Below are positions 37,801-42,766 of a DNA stretch of 64,000 bases, piece after piece (the stretch's first letter is position 1; each line of letters begins with the position of its first letter). The notes under the pieces are model-generated. The model was not told the origin of the DNA, did no database searches, and saw only the letters and a list, made by a program, of their open reading frames with translations. The DNA is from Massilia mucilaginosa. Lineage in GTDB: Bacteria; Pseudomonadota; Gammaproteobacteria; Burkholderiales; Burkholderiaceae_D. Position numbers and translations under genes: made by a program. The stretch lies in assembly GCF_011682145.1 (NCBI RefSeq), contig NZ_WHJH01000001.1, forward strand, positions 186,001-250,000, in the 5' to 3' direction.

Positions 37801-38227
37801 TCTGGCCGGCGCCGGCCAGGGTGCGCACCGTCAGGTCGATATCCTTGATGTCGGCGGTTCCCGCGCCGGCGCCGTCACCGGCCACCGTGGGGTAGCTGCA
37901 CGTGACCTTGCCGGCCCCCGCATCGTGCACGCAGGCCGCATCGGTGACCGACACGAAGCTGGTCTGCGGATCGAGCGTGAACACGATCTTGACGTCGTTG
38001 GCGATGTCGCTGGTGTTGTTGGTCACCGAGGCCGAATACTTGATCGTGCCGCCGCGCACGGCCGGGTCCGGCGTGTCGGTCAGGCGCGATACCAGCATAT
38101 CGACCGCGGCAGCCTGCAAAGGCAGGCCGAGCAAGGCGACCGCGGCCACCCGCAGCAGGCAGGCAAAGACCTTCGATGATCGGGACTTCAACACGGGTAA
38201 GGCACGTTTAAACATGATTGGCTTCAT
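28883..38227 (-). CDS. Giant DUF11/SdrD-B repeat surface protein
   Basis: 3114 residues with a signal peptide (SKVFACLLRVAAVALLGLPLQ, AAA). Eight DUF11-type domains come first, each opening with a strand like VDLFLTKGKSPNPVAQGSN and containing ITNRGPS or VTNAGPG. They are followed by about 12 SdrD-B/Cna-B-type domains of the form GFVYADKNNNGVMDAGETGI, whose DxNxNGxxD loops bind calcium, and by a carboxypeptidase-regulatory-like unit, a ninth DUF11 (GLALTKTGDKQQLEFGESLL) and a terminal SdrD-B. There is no LPxTG, PEP-CTERM or autotransporter barrel, so surface attachment must use the adjacent barrel and OmpA proteins. The start is 38227 or 38215. It is probably an adhesin or fibre; some domains may form isopeptide bonds. 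Confidence 0.85.
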   Translation of the reverse strand: MKPIMFKRALPVLKSRSSKVFACLLRVAAVALLGLPLQAAAVDMLVSRLTDTPDPAVRGGTIKYSASVTNNTSDIANDVKIVFTLDPQTSFVSVTDAACVHDAGAGKVTCSYPTVAGDGAGAGTADIKDIDLTVRTLAGAGQTVSMLTVVSTSDPDSNAGNNSLSQLTTIDNGADLALLLSGSPGSLMASGSLVYTANLTNNGPDTAGATKATFTLSPNLTYQAATGSGWSCGAAGQVVTCTRPSAVKGDLPAITINTKATGSNTGTITTTGVVTISGSATDFNNTNDAASVNTIITVGTDLAVTKTVSKALVGSGQALSFTLAPRNLGPMTATSVVVNDSMPAGFVIGTATGTGWTCLINGQNISCTRPSYAVGEAFDIVITATAPNVVAQTNATNITSIDSATPDGDTANNNGSVNVSIVPDGVDLFLTKGKSPNPVAQGSNMISTIRVRNLGPRAALAGEVKVVETLQAGETWVGGAGSNWSCAAKVGNDVTCTYNAALALNATAPDLLLTTTATDAGDLTNTACAVYTDTNGVVTDPVEPNNCASATATATLTPSAVDLRLAKGASPSSLDWNADVITYTLTVTNAGPGAATGVVLADPIPGFIAGKTGVAAAKSGGTSPATFSCTTGATVTCTQNGGSMDAGSTAVFTVTVTRPLKDSSTEANNRWVNTATVRSTEQGDPVPANNTASADVQVDPIADVSVSNTVTPGSVPAGTNATYVLTINNNGPSIARDVAVSQVFNIPQGSMTFIKALASDGAVCTWVEATKTLSCSKADMAPGATRTVTITVRPDYMENAPNPRNIGSTATVVTTSNESSTANNSEANVLAVTPASLDLLVNNIDNVDPMGFVPATAGPVFPDNVVTYTNTITNRGPSVATHLKLTYVMKPPAGKSMTFLGGKVPEIANGYVNFCDQVGNQVTGPAQMTVTCNFPTSEILEGNNAQRVLNLDFRVETQPTGSGDTYQSTVTVSSREPEALTPNNTADQSTTIKMRVDLKMTKAAFAWNGAANASAAAVQLRQPFFWVLTLNNTGPGNSSGTVINDTLPAGLTVYTGGAAAPYNTSPYNAGITWSAANAAPTSGTCAAAGPSISCSVGLLEANKAATVRIPVIATVANPALENCGTATTNDVERSAADNRGCATIAVQPSSIAGFVYEDSNNDAAKAAGETGITGVTLRLDGTDIYGNTVSNVTTVTIAGGAYAFNNLSPGTYKVTEVQPATHLDGKDAAGSVGGSASDATADEIGNIVLPASTNATGYLFGELKPAVLSGFVFVDLDKDAVRDVTGVPATDESAGVTSVTMTLSGTDDLGPVNATVPTGANGSYSFANLRPGTYQVVQQTLSGVTHTGMTIGSKGGNDGAAVLAPNTPVLGLAKRTIGNVVLASGDNAINNNFGETGQGLGGAVYADLNNNGLKDAGEPGIPGVSVTLSGNTATGVSVCVEISPNPCTIVTDANGSYSFTGLPSSDATGYILTEQSQASAPLSNYADGIDAVGTVNGVVRGSMSNDKFSGITIGTGQFGSNYNFGESTASLSGKVYLDADRSDTFNGADTPLPNVTVTLSGTTATGANVCTIISTCVGKTDANGNYSFTGLPASNGTGYTVTETQPVDFVDATNTLGTGATVPGSLGVIGDSAFNGVVLSAGQKGINYLFGEATGKLSGFVYADKNNNGVMDAGETGIGGVSLALTGTAASGGNACGAPTCTATTNPDGSYSFSFLRNANGAGYTVTETQPAAYLDGITRKGNVGGVACAACVDNVANVIGTIAYAVEKTHTDFNFGELLPASVSGVVYADSNQNASLDKDEQIAGVSVTLTGTDDRGTAVNLSTTTAADGSYRFDKLRPSSGAGYSVTETHPAGFNDFPGATGSLPGTIGAVAAGVAAPNSIGGLQLVQGDAAVNYNFREIGASIRGAVYFDANSNGLRDSGEPPFPGVTVRLVGPTPRSVVTGADGTFVFTGLMAGNYSIVETQPGGVNDGSDTAGSLGGTINAPKNTIGNINLAPGAAGVNYLFGERGTTTAAGSIAGTVYVDANKDGKRDSGEQLLSGVTLTLKGIDGNGVPFTRTTQTDSKGNYLFALLPPGTYHLEETQPAKLSDFDAATGTKIGTLGGGAAGLNTVTSIVIPAAGGDATGYDFREFNPNAQVVGLAKLGGYVYVDGNKNGKREPGEALAGVTVTLSGIDRNGVAIVPRTTQTGADGSYLFENLVPGSYTVVETQPPGYGDFPANSGSAVGSVGGVLDAGPNKIASIVLDLGNDARDYDFRELGGSLAGLVYRDDNHNGVQDAGEPGIAGVPVSAVGGKGEAGRATTGDDGRFLIVGLPADTYSLVETHPTAYIDGKETAGKIDGAVVGTVDNSGFDATAPKNTIGAIKLGVAQNGVDYLFGERRARLEGYVYVDANNNGQMDAGETPLPGVHVTMTGGDSCAQGCVAVTGADGKYVFENLVPGRYTLVESQTDLPTSKYMDGKETAGVAGGIVDNSSFGTAPSQNTIAQIDVTSEKLAANNGVIGGNLFGERVRPGPEVKAPIISGYVWMDRGHTRTRPNDHEGVKDWTVTLTQNGKPICTVKSDATGFYQFDNLRCPGYQGTGLPTGPGFDISFTKDGNGMPNVPTSAGNAGKPSAGVIRDITLTDNSDITEQNLPLNPSGVVYDSVTRQPVRGAVVTVSGPAGFDPARHLLGGLAALNQTTGSDGVYQFFLQNGAPSGTYKLAISTYPVGYVPAESAKIPSCQGALPVAASANVALVQKSNGAPASGVNLHKPNACVGLVPGGADTTQYYTTFTVGPNGAPVVNNHLPIDKVEAAGLALTKTGDKQQLEFGESLLYTLTVRQTSGTAVAQATVRDSLPAGFSLVPGTVKVDGKTVADPAVVVGPVLAFNLGPLASNKQAVLTYRLRAGVGSLQGDGINRAIAYACNVAGGCVTPGSYQPVPDAYPSNRAEYKVRLTGGVFANQACVAGKVFVDCNGNSVQDNEELGIPGVRLYMEDGTSFTTDVEGKYSFCGLSPKSHVIKADSLTLPRGSRLTTTSNRNLGDANSIWLDAKNGELLRADFAEGSCSAPVIEQLKARRSQGGTRAPETEAVRLPGLKFDSKAPAAPRQATDSANQELVKPRQGAIPAGAGEARAQ

Positions 38228-38785
38228 CAATTGAGAATGCGGGCAACAAATCGCCCGCAATGCACACGGCATCGCTTAATGCGATTGGGATATTGAACGG
38301 GAACGGTGCGGTGGAAAGGCGGACTGCGGAGCTACGGCATGGATGCATCGACAACACTTTTCTTGCGCGACGTCATTATATTCATACAAACAACATCTTA
38401 CAAAGTTCTTAATGAAAATTATCCATAAATGCAACACCGATAACTTTGTGCGCATAGAATCAACATTCTAGATATTTCTACATGGAAATTTTTGACGGGA
38501 TTTTGCATCCTCATAGGAGGATCAATACCTTACCGGCCTACCCTGCCCGCATGGCGCGAAAATCGATTTCCCCTATGACAGACCGCTTTTTCAGCGAGTC
38601 CATTGCACCGGCAACACGACAGCGCAGCGCATTGAGATTTCTTAATGAAAACTATATGACATTCCGAATTCGATGCTTTTGATGATTTTTTGTATATTTT
38701 TAGAAATTGACAAAGTGATCTGATTGCAATATGTAAGTACGACACCGCAGACAGGACTTGCCTTTAGGAAAGCTTCTGGGAACGC
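38228..38785. other. AT-rich regulatory region upstream of the giant surface protein
   Basis: No gene seen. It is clearly lower in GC than the surroundings. It contains the promoter listed next and two direct copies of TTCTTAATGAAAA (38406-38418 and 38639-38651). The first copy sits just upstream of the -35 element, where an activator or repressor would bind. Confidence 0.5.
38375..38403 (-). promoter_or_regulatory. Sigma70-type promoter of the surface-protein operon
   Basis: On the minus strand TTGTAA (38403-38398) and a perfect TATAAT (38380-38375) with a 17-bp spacer. Transcription would start near 38368, about 140 nt before the ATG at 38227, leaving a long 5' leader. Confidence 0.6.
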
Positions 38786-38945
38786 TTGCGTTTGCTTTCG
38801 CACAGAAGCGCACGAATCTCGTTCAGCACCATGCCGGGCTAAAGAGAGGAAGTGGAATAGCTCTCGCGCACGGTGCTGCGGGAGTCCGCCGGATTCTCCT
38901 TGAGCAGGCGCGACATTGCCGTCACCGGATGTCCCGGCCTGCCCC
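38786..38945 (-). pseudogene. Decayed SCO gene fragment (C-terminal end)
   Basis: The minus strand encodes SRLLKENPADSRSTVRESYS, TSSL, a stop, then PGMVLNEIRALLCESKRK. This matches the end of the intact SCO protein next door (SHLLKVYLIDAGGTVREIYS, TSFLQPGVVLNDIRTLLLEQ) with the glutamine codon changed to TAG. Upstream of the match the frame is lost after about ten residues. Only the last ~55 codons survive, so this is the relic of a second SCO copy, probably from an old tandem duplication. Confidence 0.75.
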
Positions 38946-39174
38946 GCATCGTCCATCGATCAATGCGCTGCAATCAGACAGGGACCTCGAAAAAACCTGC
39001 CGCACGACGTCATTTTCGCTTCGCGATGCGCGCCGCATCCTCGTACGCCTTTGCTACCCGGACAACACTCACAGGGCTCGCTACGCATTTTCGATGCCGC
39101 CAAGGTAAGTCGCCGCCTGCTGCGACCGCACATCTGCGGAATGAGCGGCCGATCAGCGCAGCGACGCGGTCCCA

Positions 39175-39891
39175 TCAAGACTTGCTTTTTTGTTCGAGCA
39201 GAAGCGTACGGATGTCGTTCAGCACCACGCCGGGCTGAAGAAAGGAAGTGGAGTAGATCTCGCGCACCGTGCCGCCGGCATCGATCAGATACACCTTGAG
39301 CAGGTGCGACAGGGTCGGCACCCGCTGCCCCGGCGCGCGCTCGGCGGCCACCGACACATCCTGGCCGAAGCCGTCCAGGATCGGCGCCAGCTCGGCGTTG
39401 GAGCGGCTGGTGAGGAAGCGCCACTCCACCCCGCCGCGCTCGCGCGCGTCAAGCCCGCCATAGCTGCGCATGGCCGGCGGCGTGTCGTAGGTGGGATCGA
39501 AACTCATGCTCACAAAGCGCACCCGGTCGCGCGTGCGCGGGTCCTTGCCCAGGGTTTTCTTCAGGCTGTGCAAGGTCTCGTACGCCAGCGGGCAGCCCTT
39601 GGCGTCGGTGCAGTAGGTGTAGATCAGGGAAAACAGCGTGACTTTACCGGTGGTAAATTCCGACAGCCGGTGGCGGCTGCCATCGCTGTCGAGAACGATG
39701 CCGTCGGGCGCCTTGAGGATGCGCTCAAGCTTGTAGGCGCCGGGCGCGGGCAGCGCGAACTGCGCCGGCGCCGCCGTGGCCGGCTGCGCCAGCGGCCCGA
39801 GTACGATCAGCGCCAGCGCGCACGCGGGCAAGCGGGCCAAGTCAGCGGCCCGCGACCCGCATGGCGGACTGCGACGCGCCCTGCCCCGCAT
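39175..39891 (-). CDS. SCO1/SenC-family copper chaperone
   Basis: About 238 residues with a signal peptide or membrane anchor (ACALALIVLGPLAQPATAA). Thioredoxin-like SCO core: GKVTLFSLIYTYCTDAKGCP holds the metal cysteines, here spaced CX5C rather than the usual CX3C, then RVRFVSMSFDPTYDTPPAM, and the histidine ligand in PTLSHLLKVYLID. SCO proteins deliver copper to cuproenzymes in the periplasm. It directly follows the methanethiol oxidase gene and probably loads that enzyme. The start is unsure: ATG at 39891 (overlapping the previous gene by 50 bp) or a TTG at 39840, one base after its stop, which gives a more compact signal peptide. Confidence 0.85.
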   Translation of the reverse strand: MRGRARRSPPCGSRAADLARLPACALALIVLGPLAQPATAAPAQFALPAPGAYKLERILKAPDGIVLDSDGSRHRLSEFTTGKVTLFSLIYTYCTDAKGCPLAYETLHSLKKTLGKDPRTRDRVRFVSMSFDPTYDTPPAMRSYGGLDARERGGVEWRFLTSRSNAELAPILDGFGQDVSVAAERAPGQRVPTLSHLLKVYLIDAGGTVREIYSTSFLQPGVVLNDIRTLLLEQKSKS

Positions 39892-41182
39892 CGGCGCTGT
39901 AGCGGCCGGGAGCGGCACCGAACTTCATGTGGTGCGCGCGGCCCAGTTTGAGCTTGGTGAAATCGACCTTGAAGGTTTCTTTCAGCTCCTTGCCATCCCA
40001 CGCGAACAGCTTGACGAACTGCTCGTCGTCGGCGCCCTTCTTGTCCCAGTTGGCCAGCAGCGAGCTGCTGAGGTACACGCGCTTGCCGTCCCAGCTTTGC
40101 GAGACCATGTTCACCTGCGAACCGGTGCGCTTGGAATAGGTTTCTTTCGGCGCTTCCGGATTGCTGATGTCGAAATAGCGCGTGGTGCCATCCATGAAGG
40201 TGTTCACCCACAAGCCCTTGCCGTCGGCCGTGATCGACAGGTCGACCGGCAGCGGCACCTTGGCCGGGTCGCCGATCGTGGCCACATCCTTGGCCTGCCA
40301 GGCGCCGGCCGCATCTTTCTTGACCAGCCAGATTTTCGAGGTCAGCGCGGTGGCGGTGATGGCCCAGTCGTCGCCTTCTTTCAGCGACCAGCGGATTTCG
40401 AGCGGCGCGCCGGGCACGTTCAGCACTTTTTCGGGCTGCATCGATTTCAGGTTCCACATGACCATGGTGTTGCCGAACTGCTTCATGGCCGCCGGATCCT
40501 TGATCAGCTTGCCGAGATCGGTCATGTAGTTGACCGCGCCAGTAAAGCTCGACGTCAGCATCGCATTCTTGCCCGGACTGATGGCGACATCGTAGCCGTA
40601 GCCGTCGCCGCCCTGGGTGGTCGGCATGTCGTGCTTGGCGATGAAGTCGCCCTTGCTGTTGTAGACCGCCATGCCGGTCACGCCGCCCCGGTCCTTGTCG
40701 TTCGACAGCGCGCCGATCAGCATGCGTCCCGGCAGCGCGTAGAAGGTGTGCGGGCCGACGTAGCCCGAGCGCTTGGCGAAGTCGCCGATCGTTTTCACCA
40801 GCTTCGGCTTGGCCGGGTCGGTGTGCACGTCGAACACGTAGATCTTGCTGTCGTCCAGCCCGCCGGCCCAGAGGAAGCGGCGATCGTCGGTGAAGCCCAT
40901 GTGATGGGCCTCGCCGCGCTTGCCGACCGAGACCTGGGCGATCACCTGGCCGAATTTTTTCGAGGCCGGATTGACGTCCAGCGTGACCATCTTGTCGAAG
41001 CCGTCGCCCACGCCCTTCACGCCCAGGGTCCAGACGTACAGGTAATCTTCCTGCCCCTTGATCAGGCCCGACATATACGGCGAATTGCACGTTTCGTCGG
41101 CGCGCGCCGCCACGGGAACCCCGCCCACGCCCAGGGCGACAGCGGCAAGCAAACTCAAGCGTAACAATTTACTGGAACCCAT
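39842..41182 (-). CDS. mtoX: Methanethiol oxidase (SBP56/selenium-binding protein family)
   Basis: 446 residues with a signal peptide (SKLLRLSLLAAVALGVGGVPVAARA), so periplasmic. The mature part is the SBP56 seven-blade propeller: EDYLYVWTLGVKGVGDGFDK, GEAHHMGFTDDRRFLWAGGL, GYVGPHTFYALPGRMLIGAL and near the end GRAHHMKFG. The histidine pairs His93-His94, His145 and His417-His418 are candidate copper ligands. The family oxidises methanethiol to formaldehyde, sulfide and H2O2. In described bacteria mtoX is copper dependent and accompanied by SCO1/senC, exactly as here. Ribosome site AGGAGA before the ATG at 41182. The organism is therefore predicted to degrade methanethiol. Confidence 0.88.
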   Translation of the reverse strand: MGSSKLLRLSLLAAVALGVGGVPVAARADETCNSPYMSGLIKGQEDYLYVWTLGVKGVGDGFDKMVTLDVNPASKKFGQVIAQVSVGKRGEAHHMGFTDDRRFLWAGGLDDSKIYVFDVHTDPAKPKLVKTIGDFAKRSGYVGPHTFYALPGRMLIGALSNDKDRGGVTGMAVYNSKGDFIAKHDMPTTQGGDGYGYDVAISPGKNAMLTSSFTGAVNYMTDLGKLIKDPAAMKQFGNTMVMWNLKSMQPEKVLNVPGAPLEIRWSLKEGDDWAITATALTSKIWLVKKDAAGAWQAKDVATIGDPAKVPLPVDLSITADGKGLWVNTFMDGTTRYFDISNPEAPKETYSKRTGSQVNMVSQSWDGKRVYLSSSLLANWDKKGADDEQFVKLFAWDGKELKETFKVDFTKLKLGRAHHMKFGAAPGRYSADAGQGASQSAMRVAGR

Positions 41183-41283
41183 TGCTGATCTCCTGATCAA
41201 GCTTATGAAGACGCTAATGTACGCCTGTTTGACCTTGCTCCGCAATGGGTGAAAAGCTTATCGCCTGAGTTTGCGCAAGATCA

Positions 41284-41742
41284 CTATGCAGCCAGGGTTT
41301 TGCTGTATGCGTAGAAGATATCGTCGCGCTTCCAGCCGAGTCCGGAGTACAGGCACTGGGCCGGCAGGTTGGTCTTGGCGGTGGTCAGGTCGAGCCGCAC
41401 GGCGCCGTTGCGCAGGGCGTGCGCTTCGGCGGCCAGCATCAGGGCGCGGCCGGCGCCGAGATGGCGCGCCTCGGGCAGCACGAACAGGTCGTACAGCGCG
41501 TAAACGGGCGCGGCGGCCAGCGAACAGAAGGTCGGGTACATCTGGCAAAAGCCGGCCGGCGCGCCGGTTTCATCTTCGGCCAGGATCAGCACCGATTCGT
41601 TGCCCAGCATGCGGTCGAGAATGTACTGGCGCGACAGGGGCAGGTCAGGATCGAGTTCGTAGAACTGGCGGTAGGCGTCGAACATGGCGGCGAGCTGGTC
41701 GATGTCGTCCAGCGTCGCCAGACGGGTGGTGAGGTTTTTCAT
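41284..41742 (-). CDS. GNAT-family N-acetyltransferase
   Basis: 152 residues forming one GNAT domain: TRLATLDDIDQLAAMFDAYR at the start, VLILAEDETGAPAGFCQMYP for the beta strands, LYDLFVLPEARHLGAGRALM with the acetyl-CoA-binding R/QxxGxG/A loop (RHLGAG), and LDLTTAKTNLPAQCLYSGLGW near the end. The substrate is unknown. It lies 101 bp upstream of mtoX on the same strand but a separate transcript is likely. The start is the only reasonable ATG; the ribosome site is weak. Confidence 0.88.
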   Translation of the reverse strand: MKNLTTRLATLDDIDQLAAMFDAYRQFYELDPDLPLSRQYILDRMLGNESVLILAEDETGAPAGFCQMYPTFCSLAAAPVYALYDLFVLPEARHLGAGRALMLAAEAHALRNGAVRLDLTTAKTNLPAQCLYSGLGWKRDDIFYAYSKTLAA

Positions 41743-41771
41743 TCGTTGGTCTTGTCAAGGGTTGATGCGAA

Positions 41772-41792
41772 GTCGGAGCGTCACGCTCCGAC
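41772..41792. repeat. Short perfect inverted repeat
   Basis: GTCGGAGCG-TCA-CGCTCCGAC, a 9-bp stem with a 3-base loop, 30 bp upstream of the acetyltransferase start. It may be a terminator remnant, a REP-like element or an operator; no T run follows. Confidence 0.55.
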
Positions 41793-41963
41793 GCCATCAT
41801 AACCACGAACGCGGCACCCGTGTTTTTGTTGACGCCCCTCCCTGCCGGCGTCGGTCCAGTGCGCCCACCTGCCAGCCCTCCCCGCTACGCTTGCAGCGCT
41901 GCTTTCAGCGCCTGCGCCGCCCCGGGGGCGGCAATCCTCGCAAGTTAAGGAATGTGCACCCGC

Positions 41964-42740
41964 TCAGACAGTTTCAGGCCGCTCGCAAAGACCGGAACGA
42001 TACGGCGCAAGTGCAAGGAAACAAGCAAAACGGACGCCGTAGTGCTGGATCACATCGGTACGCCGAAAGCGTTGATCGATGCCGACGGTGATATTGCGTG
42101 GCAGGCGAATGCGCACGCGCGCCGCCAGCAGGCCCAGCCCGATCAGCAGCAAGGCCAAGGCACCCGGTTCCGGCACCGCCGCGCGCTCGCTGCCCAGCGC
42201 CACGTTGGTGATGCCGGCCAGGTAGCCCTCGCCCATGCTGCGCAGCGCGAAACCCGTGAAATACTCGCCGCCGGTGGCCTGGAAGCCGAGGAAGTCAAGG
42301 CCCGCCAGTCCATCGCGCACGCTGAGGCCGTCGAAAAGGTAGCTGCCCAGGTTGGTCGCCACGATGACGTCGACGCTGCCGCCGGTGACCGCCGCGTCGA
42401 AGCCGAACAGGGTGTACGGCACGGCGCTGTCGATGCTGCCTTCGATCGGCGACCAGTACTCGTTCGACATCACCGGCCGCGACTGCCCGATGGAAAACCC
42501 GGTGCTTGCGCCCACGATCAGGTTTTCAGCCGAGTTGTACTGCACCCCGCCGCGCGCGAAGCCGCTGCCGGGAAAATGATAGCCAGCCCCGAAGTCGTCG
42601 AAATCGCTGGTCTGGAGAATCCGGCCCGCCTGCGTGAATGCGCCGCGCTGCTCAAAACGCAGCACGCCCGCGGTGGCGCCGGCGGCGCAGGCGGCCAGCA
42701 AGGTGATGGCCAGGGCCGTCTGTTTGAAGCGCTTGAACAT
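41964..42740 (-). CDS. PEP-CTERM exported protein with extended tail
   Basis: 258 residues. Signal peptide MFKRFKQTALAITLLAACAA then AGATAG. Near residue 192 the sorting signal reads VPEPGALALLLIGLGLLAA followed by RVRIRLPRN. Unlike typical PEP-CTERM proteins it does not stop there but continues for about 40 more residues (ITVGIDQRFRRTDVIQHYG to the end), which suggests loss of the original stop. The body resembles beta-rich PEP-CTERM choice-of-anchor proteins (VRDGLAGLDFLGFQATGGEY). Start at the ATG 42740; the longer frame overlapping the phospholipase is a shadow. Encoded 26 bp after the phospholipase C gene on the same strand. Confidence 0.8.
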   Translation of the reverse strand: MFKRFKQTALAITLLAACAAGATAGVLRFEQRGAFTQAGRILQTSDFDDFGAGYHFPGSGFARGGVQYNSAENLIVGASTGFSIGQSRPVMSNEYWSPIEGSIDSAVPYTLFGFDAAVTGGSVDVIVATNLGSYLFDGLSVRDGLAGLDFLGFQATGGEYFTGFALRSMGEGYLAGITNVALGSERAAVPEPGALALLLIGLGLLAARVRIRLPRNITVGIDQRFRRTDVIQHYGVRFACFLALAPYRSGLCERPETV

Positions 42741-42766
42741 GGTCGGTTTTCCGGTGAAGTAAAAAA

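Noticed and set aside
34190-38179. A 1329-residue plus-strand open frame
   Set aside because: Also antisense of the DUF11 region; long only because the codon bias leaves few stops on the opposite strand.
42100-42740. Fusing the PEP-CTERM protein to the phospholipase frame above 42740
   Set aside because: The upstream part of the 756-residue frame overlaps the phospholipase gene out of frame; the signal peptide begins at 42740.
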